A stretch of DNA of 20,115 nt, taken from contig DASXNH010000265.1 of assembly GCA_036495195.1 (NCBI GenBank), positions 1-20,115 on the forward strand, read 5' to 3'. The notes under the pieces are model-generated. The model ran no database searches, was not told where the DNA came from, and saw only the letters and a list, made by a program, of their open reading frames with translations. Shown piece after piece: positions 7,471-16,644 of this stretch. Position 1 is the stretch's first letter. Each line of letters begins with the position of its first letter. Origin of the DNA: Palsa-872 sp036495195 (GTDB lineage: Bacteria > Chloroflexota > Dormibacteria > Dormibacterales > Dormibacteraceae). A program made the translations under genes and the position numbers.

Positions 7471-9558
7471 ATGTTGGAAGAACTCGACCACCGCCTTTCG
7501 ATGCTGGAGGAGCTGAACCGCTTCGCCTACGACCTGCTTTGGACCTGGGAACCGCGTATCGAGGCCGCCTTCCGAGTTCTGGATCCAGAGCGCTGGGAGG
7601 CGACCCGGCAGAACCCGGTGCTGCTGCTTTCTCAGCTGGGCGAGGAGGGCGTGGCGAAGGCCCTGGAGAAGCCCGAGGCCCAAGCCGCGCTCGAGGATGC
7701 GCGTGCCACCTACCGCGAGTACTACGACCGGAACCCTGCCTTCATGAACGCGAAGGCTCCACTCATGATCGGCTATTTCTCGCTCGAGTTCGGCCTCGCG
7801 GAGTGCTTGCCCATCTACTCGGGCGGCCTCGGCGTGCTCGCCGGTGACCACCTCAAGGCCACCAGCGACCTCGGCCTGCCCCTCGTCGCCGTCGGCCTCC
7901 TGTACAAGCAGGGGTTCGGCCGCCAGGACATCGACGTGGCCGGCCGCCAGGTGGAGGTGTACTCCGAGCACCGCGGCATCGACCTTCCGGTGAAGAAGGT
8001 CGAGGGCGTCGAGGTCGAGGCTCCGATCGGCGACCGCACAGTCAAGATCGCCGTGTGGCGGGCGCAGGTCGGCCGGGTACCGCTGTTCCTGCTCGACACC
8101 GACCTCGAAGCCAACCCGCCCGACCTTCGGTCGATCACCGACCGCCTGTACGTGCCCGAGCCTGACCGGCGGCTTCGCCAGGAGATCGTGCTCGGCATCG
8201 GCGGCGTGCGAGCTCTTCACGCGCTGGGCATGGTGGCGGGCGTGTACCACCTGAACGAGGGCCATAGCTTCCTGTGCGCGATTGAGCGGATCCGCGAGCT
8301 GCGCGCCTCGCGCCGGATGACGCTCGAGGAAGCTCGCCTCGTTGCCCGCGCGGGCATCGTGTTCACGACACACACGCCGATCGCGGCGGGCAGCGACTAC
8401 TTCGAGCCCGGCCTGGTGTGGGATCTCCTCGGTCCATACCTCAACGAGGTCGGTATCTCGTTCGATCGGTTCATGGACCTGGGCCGGCAGCGCCCAGGCG
8501 ATCCCCGCGAGCGGCTGTGCACTACTTACGCAGCGCTGCGTCTCGCGGACCAGGCGGTCGGTGTGAGCCGCCTCCACGGCACCGTGTCGAAGCGGCTCTG
8601 GAAGGACGCATGGAAAGGTCTGCCTGAGGTCCAGGTGCCGATCGGGTCGGTTACCAACGGAGTTCACATGCCCACGTGGGTGGCGCCGGAGATAAGAGAT
8701 CTCCTTCGACGGTTCGTCGGCCCCGACTGGTGGGACCTCGACGGCACCGATGGCCGGTGGGAGGCGGTCTTCGAGATCCCAGCAGCCGAGCTGTGGTCGA
8801 TCCACGTCGACCTCAAGCGGCGGCTGCTCGACGTCGCGCGCAAGCGCTCGGAGCACACGGCCGACCTCGAGGTGGACGCACTCACGATTGGTTTCGGGCG
8901 GCGGTTCGCACCCTACAAGCGGGCGAACCTACTGCTGCAGGACTCGCCGCGGCTCACCAAGATGCTGCGCAGCGCCAAGCACCCCGTGCAGTTCCTGTTC
9001 GCGGGCAAGGCGCACCCCGCTGACCAGCCGGGCAAGGACATCGCCGCGGATGTGGTCGCTTTCGCGCGCCAGCAGCCACGTATCGCGTTTCTGAAGGACT
9101 ACGACATCGAGCTGGCGGGCCACCTGGTGCGCGGCGCCGACGTGTGGCTCAACAACCCGCGGCGATTCCTGGAGGCCAGCGGCACCAGCGGCATGAAGGC
9201 AGGCGCCAACGGAGTGCTCAACGTGAGCATCCTCGACGGGTGGTGGGATGAGGGCTACAGGCCGGAGCTCGGGTGGGCCATTCCCTCAGGCGCCACGCTG
9301 GATCGTCAAGGAGTGGACGACCAGGCCGAGGCTGAGAACCTGTACCGGCTGCTGGAGCGCGAGGTGGTGCCTGCTTACTTCGAGCGGGACGAGAACGGGA
9401 TCCCGCAGCGGTGGGTGGAGATGATGCGGGCTTCGATCCGGCACATCGCCACGGAGTTCTCAGCGAGGCGAATGGTGATCGACTACTTCAACACCGCGTA
9501 TGCGCCGGGGGCGAGGCGGGTGGAGCAGCTGCGCTTGCTTCCCGACTGGGGCGGCTAG
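7471..9558 (+). CDS. glgP: Alpha-glucan phosphorylase (GT35)
   Basis: This 695-residue enzyme belongs to the shorter, Thermotoga-type branch of glycogen/maltodextrin phosphorylases. It releases glucose-1-phosphate from alpha-1,4-glucans in the cytoplasm. The N-terminus has the branch feature LNRFAYDLLWTWEPRIEAAF. Next come PLMIGYFSLEFGLAECLPIYSGGLGVLAGDHLK (glucan/phosphate site region) and the HLNEGHSFL and FTTHTPIAAGSDYF motifs. The PLP site is EASGTSGMKAGANG, with PLP-binding Lys576, followed by GWWDEGY. Start ATG 7471 lacks an obvious Shine-Dalgarno sequence. The first ten residues (MLEELDHRLS) are nearly repeated at residue 11 (MLEELN), so ATG 7501 is an alternative start. The gene faces the GH57-GT5 fusion gene, with 22 bp between the stops. 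Confidence 0.93.
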   Translation: MLEELDHRLSMLEELNRFAYDLLWTWEPRIEAAFRVLDPERWEATRQNPVLLLSQLGEEGVAKALEKPEAQAALEDARATYREYYDRNPAFMNAKAPLMIGYFSLEFGLAECLPIYSGGLGVLAGDHLKATSDLGLPLVAVGLLYKQGFGRQDIDVAGRQVEVYSEHRGIDLPVKKVEGVEVEAPIGDRTVKIAVWRAQVGRVPLFLLDTDLEANPPDLRSITDRLYVPEPDRRLRQEIVLGIGGVRALHALGMVAGVYHLNEGHSFLCAIERIRELRASRRMTLEEARLVARAGIVFTTHTPIAAGSDYFEPGLVWDLLGPYLNEVGISFDRFMDLGRQRPGDPRERLCTTYAALRLADQAVGVSRLHGTVSKRLWKDAWKGLPEVQVPIGSVTNGVHMPTWVAPEIRDLLRRFVGPDWWDLDGTDGRWEAVFEIPAAELWSIHVDLKRRLLDVARKRSEHTADLEVDALTIGFGRRFAPYKRANLLLQDSPRLTKMLRSAKHPVQFLFAGKAHPADQPGKDIAADVVAFARQQPRIAFLKDYDIELAGHLVRGADVWLNNPRRFLEASGTSGMKAGANGVLNVSILDGWWDEGYRPELGWAIPSGATLDRQGVDDQAEAENLYRLLEREVVPAYFERDENGIPQRWVEMMRASIRHIATEFSARRMVIDYFNTAYAPGARRVEQLRLLPDWGG

Positions 9559-9580
9559 GCCAGTCAGCCGTTACCGGCGG

Positions 9581-12500
9581 CTAATTTCCCACCGGGGCGG
9601 TCGATACGCCACGACGCTCCCGCCGCGCTCCGATGCCCGCCAGGTACACCTGAACGTATTTCTCCGCCGAGCGTGACCACGAGACGTCCTCGGTCATCGC
9701 CCGGCGGATCAGCCAGGCCCACAGCGAGGGATGCCTGTACGTTTCTGCTGCCCTGACCACTGCGCCGAAGAGCTGCCACGGGTTGTACGCCTCGAAGCGA
9801 AAGCCGTTTCCGGTCCCAGCCACCGGGTCGTAATCCTTGATGGTGTCGGCCAGGCCGCCGGTGGCGCGCACGACCGGGATGGTGCCGTAGCGCAGCGCGA
9901 TCAGCTGCGCGAGGCCGCAGGGCTCGAAGCGCGAAGGCATCCAGAGCATGTCGGCGCCGGCATAGACGCGCTGCGCCAGCGCTGAGTCGAACCCGATCGC
10001 AGCGGCCACCTGCTTCGGCCTCTCCGCCGCCCATCGCCGGAACATGTCCTCGTATCGCCGGTCGCCCGCGCCGACGACAACCACCTGCACGCCCAGGTCC
10101 ATGATGGCGGGCATCGCCTGCTCGACCAGGTCCAGGCCCTTCACGTCGTAAAACCTTGACACCATCGCGCACAGCGGCTTGTCGGAGTGCGCCAGCTTCA
10201 GCTCTGTCCGCAGCTCAGCTCGGTCGAGCGCTTTCGCCTCTGGCGCCAGCGCCGAGTAGTGATGCGGGATGTTGGGATCGTGCTCGGGGTCGAAGAGCTC
10301 GTAGTCGATGCCGTCGATGATCCCGTGCAGCTTGTGTGCGTGGGTTCGCAGCAGCTCGTCGAGGCCCTCGCCGTACTCGGGCGTCTGGATCTCCTTCGCA
10401 TAGGTTTCGCTCACGGTGTTGACGACGTCGGCGAAGTGGATGCCGCGCCCCAGGAAGTTGACGACGTCGTCCAGGCCAGGGATACCGGCTCGCAACAGGC
10501 CCCATCGCTCCAGCCCGGCCAGCTGCAGAGCGCCGAAGCCGAATTTGCCCTGCTCCGCCAGATTGTGAATGGTGAGGGCGGTCGCGATCTCGCCAATCGG
10601 TCCTTCCGCATAGACCCGCTCGATCAGGTTGGGCACCAGCGCCGCAAAGGCGTCGTGGACGTGGATCACGTCGGGCATGAACTTCAGCGGCTCGAGCATC
10701 TCGAGCAGAGCGCGGCTGAAAAAGACCGACCTCGCGTCGTCGTCGCCAAACCCGTAAATGCCGTCCCGGTCGTAAAGGGATGGGCAGTCGACGAAGTAGA
10801 CGACGATCTCACCGAGACGGCCCTCGAAGATCGTCGCCGCCAGCGTCTGTGCGCCCAGCGGCACTTGCAGATCGGTCACCACCGGCTTGAGGCCGTTGCG
10901 GGCGATGTCGATCTGCCGGTACCGCGGCATCACGAGCCTCACGTCGTGACCGAGCCGGTGAAGCTCCTTGGAAAGGGCGGCCGTGACATCGGCCACGCTG
11001 CCCGACTTCGCGAACGGCACGAGCTCCGCTGTGGCGATGAGCAGCTTCAGGCGGCGGGACTCGGTGACCTCAACCGGCTGCGGGTCGCCGGGTATGCGCA
11101 ATCCGAGTGAGCCGTTGGGTGGCACCTGCTCGATGTCACGGCCTTCGCGACTGACCACGAGCGCCAACTCCAGCGTGTCCCCTTCCCTCTTGGCAAGGTG
11201 CGTGAACGGCACCGAAAGGAAAAACGGGTCGGGGACCTCCCAGCTGGTCTCGGGCTCCGCCCTGGTCTGCGGCTCGACGACCCGCGCCACCGTGACGGCG
11301 GCGCCGCCCTGCGCCTGGGGCACGATCCGGATCACATGAGCCGGCTCGAAACCCAGCTCCGCCGCAGCCGCGACCGGCAGCGGCAGGTCCATGCTTCCCC
11401 CTCCGTCGGCTGCGGGCGCTCCCGAGCAGTAGATCCAGAACTCGATCTTCTGGGCATCGAGCTCAGCCGGGGTCCGCGGCGTGTCGATCCGGAAATAAAG
11501 TCGCTCGTGGTCGCAGCCGTAGAAGACGCGCTCGACGACTCCCGCAGGCCTGTGCAGGGCGCCGAATCCCGAGCCCACCAGGAAGTAACCCGCGTGGTTC
11601 CACGACGGGTCCTTGATCGATGTCGGGCTGATGCTGATCGAGGGCACACCACGTTCCGGGGTGCTGGCGCGCTCGATGATCGGTTGGAAGAGGCGCGCGG
11701 GCGGTCGCTGCCCCATCAGCTTGTAGACGTTGCGGAGGTGGAGCCGGAACTGGTTGTCCCAGATGGGGTCCATGCCCGAGTCGTGCTTGCGGCTGAACCA
11801 CCAGAACCAATCGCTGCCCTCGGTGATCAGGATCTCGCGCCAGGCCAGCGCGGCCTGCTCCGATTCCTTCGGTCTTTGACGCAGCTGGTCCTCGAGCCAG
11901 TCGCGAGTCTCAGCCAGCAGGTCCCAGGCGATGTTGTGCTCGGGGTCGCCAATCCAGGTATCGAGGCTCGCGCCGATCCAGCTTCCCGTGTGAAGGCGGT
12001 GGAGCTGCTGGCGTGCGGGATGCTCCTGCAGAAAGTCGCTGACGGTGGTGGTGACGATCTCCTGCGACGCCTCGAGCTCTGTGTAGAGAGCGTTCAGGAA
12101 ATCGTGTCCATCGCGTGGATAGAACTCCCATGCGTTCTCACCGTCGAGCGCAACGACGGCCAGGAAGTCATTGTCCTGCTGCTGGTCGCGGATTCGCTTG
12201 AGCCGGCCGACGAGGTCTCTGGCGGCGTCGATCGACGACATCCGCTGGTAGTCGAAGCCGATGACGTTGGAAAGGTTGGAGTCGCGAAACACCATCGCTA
12301 TCGAGCGGCCCTCGCGGTCCACATGGTGGGGTTGGTAGAGGCGCTCCGGCGACAAATGCCCGTCGATCGAACGGGCCAGCACCTCGGCATCGCTGATCAT
12401 CCAATCGATGCCCGCCTTCACGGCCATGCCGACGACGCTCTCCCCCACGGCCATCTCCGAAGGCCACATGCCCTTCGGTTTGCGGCCGACCAGCCGCTCA

Positions 12501-13246
12501 AACAAGCCCTGCCCGAGCTCGATCTGGCGCTCGGCATCTTCGCGGTGCGAGAAATGCCGCTCGGGCAGAGGCAGCTGTGGATTCGCGGTTCTTGCCGAGT
12601 CGACGTGACCCAGCAGGGGGAGGATCGGGTGGTAGTACGGAGAGAAGGTCAGCTCGATCTGGTCCCGGTCGGCCAGCTCCCGATACTTCGGGATGACCAG
12701 CTGCATGATCTCCATCTGCGCTTCGAACAGAGGCTCCTTGTCCGCCTCGGCGAAGTCGTGGTCCTTGCGCTTCAGCTCCGCGAGGCGCGGATCGGACTCG
12801 GCCCACGCCGGGTCGCACCACGCGAGGTTGAACCACACCTGCAGGTCGCGCAGGTCACCGATCGTGAACTGCGCATCGACGGGCCGTGAAGCCAGCTCGA
12901 GGTACCGGGGCGACTGCTGCACACGCAGCGCACGCGGCGATTCGCGCATCCAGCGGAGCACGAACTCGCGTTCCTCGCCTGATAGGTCCTCGGCGTTGCG
13001 GCGGCTGAGGTTCAAGAACAGGTCGACCGACTCCTCGTTCCCGTAGTCCTCGATCTGCGCCAGCAACGAGGGGACGAGGTTGAACGTCGCCCTCACCTTG
13101 GGGTACGCGTCGAGCAGCGCCGGCATCTTGTAGTAGTCCTTGGCGGAGCGGAGGCGCACCCAGGGAAGCAGGTACGTGTTGGTCAGGTCGTCCTTGTAGT
13201 ACGGCTGATGCATGTGCCAGACGAAAGCGACGTGCAGGGGCTTCAT
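9581..13246 (-). CDS. GH57 glycoside hydrolase fused to a GT5 glycogen-synthase-like domain
   Basis: A 1221-residue fusion. The N-terminal GH57 domain (1 to about 430) has HMHQP (11-15), KGMWPSEMAVGES with nucleophile Glu264, and VVALDGENAWEFY with acid/base Asp368. A helical segment and a beta-sandwich-like linker region (about 530-725) follow. The GT5 domain (732-1205) has IHNLAEQGKFG, VSETYAKEIQTPEYGEGLDELL, SRFYDVKGLDL (Arg1031, Lys1036) and MPSRFEPCGLAQL (Glu1108). GT5 enzymes extend alpha-1,4-glucans from ADP- or UDP-glucose; GH57 enzymes hydrolyse or transfer alpha-glucans. Two GT5 motifs deviate: KSGSV (747-751) replaces KxGGL, and HDAF (864-867) replaces HDWH. It is the last gene of the operon, 33 bp after the GH57 alpha-amylase gene. 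Start ATG 13246 has only a weak ribosome-binding site. Confidence 0.88.
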   Translation of the reverse strand: MKPLHVAFVWHMHQPYYKDDLTNTYLLPWVRLRSAKDYYKMPALLDAYPKVRATFNLVPSLLAQIEDYGNEESVDLFLNLSRRNAEDLSGEEREFVLRWMRESPRALRVQQSPRYLELASRPVDAQFTIGDLRDLQVWFNLAWCDPAWAESDPRLAELKRKDHDFAEADKEPLFEAQMEIMQLVIPKYRELADRDQIELTFSPYYHPILPLLGHVDSARTANPQLPLPERHFSHREDAERQIELGQGLFERLVGRKPKGMWPSEMAVGESVVGMAVKAGIDWMISDAEVLARSIDGHLSPERLYQPHHVDREGRSIAMVFRDSNLSNVIGFDYQRMSSIDAARDLVGRLKRIRDQQQDNDFLAVVALDGENAWEFYPRDGHDFLNALYTELEASQEIVTTTVSDFLQEHPARQQLHRLHTGSWIGASLDTWIGDPEHNIAWDLLAETRDWLEDQLRQRPKESEQAALAWREILITEGSDWFWWFSRKHDSGMDPIWDNQFRLHLRNVYKLMGQRPPARLFQPIIERASTPERGVPSISISPTSIKDPSWNHAGYFLVGSGFGALHRPAGVVERVFYGCDHERLYFRIDTPRTPAELDAQKIEFWIYCSGAPAADGGGSMDLPLPVAAAAELGFEPAHVIRIVPQAQGGAAVTVARVVEPQTRAEPETSWEVPDPFFLSVPFTHLAKREGDTLELALVVSREGRDIEQVPPNGSLGLRIPGDPQPVEVTESRRLKLLIATAELVPFAKSGSVADVTAALSKELHRLGHDVRLVMPRYRQIDIARNGLKPVVTDLQVPLGAQTLAATIFEGRLGEIVVYFVDCPSLYDRDGIYGFGDDDARSVFFSRALLEMLEPLKFMPDVIHVHDAFAALVPNLIERVYAEGPIGEIATALTIHNLAEQGKFGFGALQLAGLERWGLLRAGIPGLDDVVNFLGRGIHFADVVNTVSETYAKEIQTPEYGEGLDELLRTHAHKLHGIIDGIDYELFDPEHDPNIPHHYSALAPEAKALDRAELRTELKLAHSDKPLCAMVSRFYDVKGLDLVEQAMPAIMDLGVQVVVVGAGDRRYEDMFRRWAAERPKQVAAAIGFDSALAQRVYAGADMLWMPSRFEPCGLAQLIALRYGTIPVVRATGGLADTIKDYDPVAGTGNGFRFEAYNPWQLFGAVVRAAETYRHPSLWAWLIRRAMTEDVSWSRSAEKYVQVYLAGIGARRERRGVSTAPVGN

Positions 13247-13279
13247 CCGTCAATCATCCCAGCGATGCGGGGTCGGCCG

Positions 13280-14491
13280 TCATTTCGCCCACTCGTCGAG
13301 CGCTCTGATGAAGTTCACGTAAACGCGCTGCTGCTCACGCAGAATGCCAAGCGCGCCGAGCTGCCACCACTCATCCGGAGTGAAGTACGCGCTCACCTCC
13401 GCCTCCGGACCCTGCTTGCTGAACCACTGGATGAGGTGGAGATTGTCGGATTGCAAGAGCCACTTCGCCATCTCGACGAATCGCGGGTCGCCGGTCAGCC
13501 TCGCCTTGTTGTATGCGTGGTGCATCAGACGGAAAATGCCCTGCTGCGCATGGTTACCCAGGAAGAACTCCATGCCGCCCTCGCCCGCCCATGTCGTCCC
13601 GTACTCGCTGACGGGAACCTCGAAGCCGCGATCGCCCAGCTCGGCAATCGCCTCCGACGGCAGGACCATCCTCACCTTCCGGCTCTTCAGCTCCGCGGCG
13701 AGCGCGGGCACGAAGGTGAAGATTCCGGTGTTCGCGTGATGGTGCTCGCCGAAGGTCTCGAAGTCCCAGCCCAGCGTGACCAGGTCGCCCCAGGTGTCGC
13801 GAATCCAACCGGCGTAGCGTTCGGGGGTGAGCGGATATTCCGACCAGCTGCGATTGGAGAACCGGTAGCCGACGTCATCTGAGAGGTCGCGATGTCGGCA
13901 CAGCAGGGCCATGCGCTGGAGCGGGTAGCGATAAACGTGGGTGGGCTCGCGCCACCCCATCTGCCACGGCCTGCCCTCCATAAAGGCCCCGGTGAAGCCG
14001 CACTGCTGAAGCGCGAAGTAGACATCGTTCGACATGAACATCTCGGTGGTATCGGTAACCGTCACCGGTTTCTGGAACAGCGCCTCGAGCCGCTCCCGCG
14101 CTTGAACCATCGCCTCCTTGAAAGCGACGATGTCGAGGTAGAACAGCCACGAGTGATACGGCTCGACGCAGACCACCTCGACGTTGGGGCTCGCGCACAG
14201 CAGTTTGAAGGACTCGAGCACCTTCGGCGACCACGCCTCGGCCTGGAGCAGAAACGAGTTGCTGAAGCCAATCGACATCTTCCAGCCACGCTTGGCCAGA
14301 TCGCGGAACATCTTGCTCGCGGGGAGGTACGAGAAGGTCGCCACCTTCTCGAAGTAGCGCCGGTTCATGGCCTCGTCGAACACGAAGTCGGGCATCGCTT
14401 CCGGTGACGTCCTTGGCGGGATGACCTTGGCGGGCAGCCTCAGCCTCCGTGGCTGATGCACGACGGTGTAAACGACGAGGTTCTCAGCCAC
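13280..14491 (-). CDS. GH57 alpha-amylase-like enzyme
   Basis: A 403-residue cytoplasmic protein (no signal peptide) of the single-domain GH57 alpha-amylase branch, like the Methanocaldococcus-type enzymes. Visible GH57 motifs: VHQP at 11-14, a Gly-Phe-Ser strand (KMSIGFSNSFLLQ), TDTTEMFMSNDVYFAL with likely nucleophile Glu150, and TLGWDFETFGEHH with likely acid/base Asp243. A C-terminal helical part has WLLQSDNLHLIQWFSK, typical of the family helical bundle. The predicted role is cleavage or rearrangement of alpha-1,4-glucans. Start GTG 14489-14491 overlaps the end of the glycosyltransferase gene by 8 nt, which suggests coupled translation and a shared pathway with the GT4 enzyme and the downstream GH57-GT5 fusion. 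Confidence 0.88.
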   Translation of the reverse strand: MAENLVVYTVVHQPRRLRLPAKVIPPRTSPEAMPDFVFDEAMNRRYFEKVATFSYLPASKMFRDLAKRGWKMSIGFSNSFLLQAEAWSPKVLESFKLLCASPNVEVVCVEPYHSWLFYLDIVAFKEAMVQARERLEALFQKPVTVTDTTEMFMSNDVYFALQQCGFTGAFMEGRPWQMGWREPTHVYRYPLQRMALLCRHRDLSDDVGYRFSNRSWSEYPLTPERYAGWIRDTWGDLVTLGWDFETFGEHHHANTGIFTFVPALAAELKSRKVRMVLPSEAIAELGDRGFEVPVSEYGTTWAGEGGMEFFLGNHAQQGIFRLMHHAYNKARLTGDPRFVEMAKWLLQSDNLHLIQWFSKQGPEAEVSAYFTPDEWWQLGALGILREQQRVYVNFIRALDEWAK

Positions 14492-15833
14492 GTGGGGCCG
14501 TCGTCTTGCGCGCCGGCCGTCGTGGAGTCCTGGGCGACTCGGGCTCGGCCGCCGGCATTCTGACCGCCTGCTGCGCGGCCGCGTACTCCACCTTCAGCAA
14601 GAGCTCCTCAATGACCTTCTCCCAAACGTACTGCCGAGAGGTAACCCGGCCGCGCCGGCGAATCGCCGCCGCCACCTTCGGCCGCTCCTTCAAGAGGTTG
14701 AGCGCTGTGACCAGCTCGATCGGGTCGTCGGTCTCCATCACCAGCGCATTCCGGTATGCGTGTGCGTAGTCCTCGCCGGTCGAGCCGGTCACCGCGAGTC
14801 CGCCCGCCGCCATCACCTCAAGGCCCACCAGGCCAAACGGTTCGTGGCCGGAGTTCGCAAGCACCGCGTCGCTGGCGGCATAGATGACGCCGAGCACGTC
14901 GTCCGAGACGAAGCTCGTGAGGTTGATCACGTCAGCGTCAGGGTTGTCCCGAAGAATCGTTGCGAGGCCCGCCGGCTCACCCGGCGCTTTCACGCTGACC
15001 AGCGTCAGGCCCTGGTGCTCGGCGTGCGACAGGACCTGGCCTCCGTGCGGCTCACGTCCACCGCGCATCACGAGCTTTACGCGCGCGCCGTGGCGCTTGA
15101 GATAGCCGGCGGCGGAGACCGCCATCAACCACCGCTTGTTGGGATCGAAGCGGCCGATCTTGAAGCAGAGGTGGTCGGCGGAAGCGGCGGCCCGGATCTC
15201 AGCGACCGCCATGGGATCCGCGTCGTGAATGGACGAGCGCTGGATTCCGTTGGGAATGACCAACGGATTCTGGCCCGACTCCCACATCCTGAATTTCATG
15301 TAGCGGCTGACCGTGGTCATCGTTGTCGCGAAGGCAAGGGCGCCCCAGTTGATGCGATCAAACCCAAACGTGTTGTTGGCGTTCCACAACATGACGACCC
15401 GGTCTCGGAGGGCTCGGTAGTACAGCGAGTCCGAGATGAGGTTCATCGATGCCGACGTATGCCACTCCTCTCCCAACACAACGACATTGCGACCGGACGC
15501 GACCGACGGATCGATGACCTGGTTGATGAGGCTCAGTGGCAGGCTCGAGTTCCAATCGCGGACCTTCTCGTCCTCACCGTCGTACACGCCTCCGGGATGA
15601 CGTTTGGAGATCCACTGGCACCAACGGCGGTAATGAAGGTACCCGGCTTCGTGCGTTTCTTCGCCAGGCAGATCGGGGTCGCCGCAGAAAAAGAGGTGTG
15701 TCTCGTAACCCTGTTGGGCGAGCGATCGAGCAAGACCCTTCACGCGGACCCCAAGACCGCCGGCCTGGCTGTAGAGATCGGGTCCCTCAAAGCTGAGGAT
15801 CACGAAGACGGTTGTGCGTGGGGTGAAGTTCAC
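14484..15833 (-). CDS. GT4-family glycosyltransferase
   Basis: A 449-residue GT-B fold glycosyltransferase. The N-terminal Rossmann half starts VFVILSFEGPDLYSQAGGLGVRVKGLARSLAQQGYETHLFF, with the usual Gly-rich acceptor-side loop. The C-terminal half has IGRFDPNKRW (donor phosphate-binding Arg and Lys) and HEPFGLVGLEVMAAGG, a clear E-x7-E motif. The tail (last 35 residues) is Pro/Arg-rich and probably disordered. Start GTG 15831-15833 was chosen because GGAG precedes it closely and it overlaps the phosphatase stop as GTGA. A longer opening to 16250 is only the out-of-frame shadow of the phosphatase. Donor and acceptor are not identifiable. The operon context suggests a role in glucan or glucoside synthesis. 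Confidence 0.85.
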   Translation of the reverse strand: MNFTPRTTVFVILSFEGPDLYSQAGGLGVRVKGLARSLAQQGYETHLFFCGDPDLPGEETHEAGYLHYRRWCQWISKRHPGGVYDGEDEKVRDWNSSLPLSLINQVIDPSVASGRNVVVLGEEWHTSASMNLISDSLYYRALRDRVVMLWNANNTFGFDRINWGALAFATTMTTVSRYMKFRMWESGQNPLVIPNGIQRSSIHDADPMAVAEIRAAASADHLCFKIGRFDPNKRWLMAVSAAGYLKRHGARVKLVMRGGREPHGGQVLSHAEHQGLTLVSVKAPGEPAGLATILRDNPDADVINLTSFVSDDVLGVIYAASDAVLANSGHEPFGLVGLEVMAAGGLAVTGSTGEDYAHAYRNALVMETDDPIELVTALNLLKERPKVAAAIRRRGRVTSRQYVWEKVIEELLLKVEYAAAQQAVRMPAAEPESPRTPRRPARKTTAPRG

Positions 15834-16588
15834 CTGCTCCTTGCCACCGCTTTGAGCGCTGCGGCATGCAGCTCGGCGCTGGGCGAGCACAGCAGCGTCG
15901 TCCTGGTCTCCAGATTGCACGTGAGGCTGCCCAGCGCTCCCCCCTTCAAATCGGTGGCGACGCCGCCCGCCTCGGCAAGGATGAGGATGCTCGCGCTCAT
16001 GTCGAAGACGCGCATCGGAACGGGCGCGCAAAAGGCGTCGAAGGCGCCGGCGGCGGTATGCGCAATCGAGAGCGCCATCGAGCCAAGGATGCGAACCTTG
16101 CTCGAGCTCGCGACCAGTCCTTGCGCTGCGACGAGCGAGCGCGGGTTGCTCTCGAGCGCGATCAGGCGGATATGGCCGGCGTCCTCCGGAGATTGAACTT
16201 TGAAGGGTTCGCCATCCCGCCAAGCCCCCTGATTGCGGATTGCCTTCCATTCCTCGCCGTTGACGAGATTCAGCACGTACCCGGCAACCGTGTCCGCAAC
16301 CGTCGGACCTTCGAGGAGCGTGAGCATCAGGCCGAAGAACGGAAGGCCCTGCTTGGCGTTGAGACTGCCGTCGACGGGATCGACGAGCACGAGAGGAAAG
16401 TTGGCACCGAAGCTGCGAGGTCCGATCTCCTCCGAGAGAACGGAGAAACGCTCGCCATCGTCCGCCACGCCCTCGAGCCGGCCCATGACAACCGCCTCTG
16501 CCGCTCGATCAAGCTCCATGGTCCTGTCGCCGCCCGCGCCGACTGTTAGCGGCGCGCGGCCGGCTTCAGTCCCCGCGAGTGGCAGCAC
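15830..16588 (-). CDS. Inositol monophosphatase-family phosphatase (IMPase/archaeal-type FBPase-like)
   Basis: 252 residues from the first standard start (GTG 16586-16588). Metal-dependent sugar phosphatase motifs are present: GAGGDRTMELDRAAE, SEEIG (metal-binding Glu pair), VLVDPVDGSLNAKQGLPFF (the DPxDGS motif) and MRVFDMSASILILAEAGGV, the second metal site. The substrate could be myo-inositol-1-phosphate, fructose-1,6-bisphosphate or another sugar phosphate. The N-terminus is suspicious: upstream in the same frame lies ADWLALFQRIGGSVRDVV, which aligns with the first helix of the family, but no ATG, GTG or TTG precedes it. CTG 16646-16648 is a candidate true start. The stop overlaps the glycosyltransferase start (GTGA), so the pair is translationally coupled. 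Confidence 0.85.
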   Translation of the reverse strand: MLPLAGTEAGRAPLTVGAGGDRTMELDRAAEAVVMGRLEGVADDGERFSVLSEEIGPRSFGANFPLVLVDPVDGSLNAKQGLPFFGLMLTLLEGPTVADTVAGYVLNLVNGEEWKAIRNQGAWRDGEPFKVQSPEDAGHIRLIALESNPRSLVAAQGLVASSSKVRILGSMALSIAHTAAGAFDAFCAPVPMRVFDMSASILILAEAGGVATDLKGGALGSLTCNLETRTTLLCSPSAELHAAALKAVARSR

Positions 16589-16644
16589 GACGTCGCGGAC
16601 CGACCCGCCGATACGCTGGAAGAGAGCGAGCCAGTCGGCTGGGC

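Noticed and set aside
10187..11110. Long plus-strand ORFs opposite the GH57-GT5 fusion (also 11198-12889)
   Set aside because: Antisense frames of a strongly supported gene in GC-rich DNA; the residue patterns match no fold.
15834..16250. N-terminal extension of the glycosyltransferase ORF
   Set aside because: It is Arg/Pro-rich and antisense in character, lies entirely inside the phosphatase gene, and the GT4 fold begins right after the GTG with its own GGAG.
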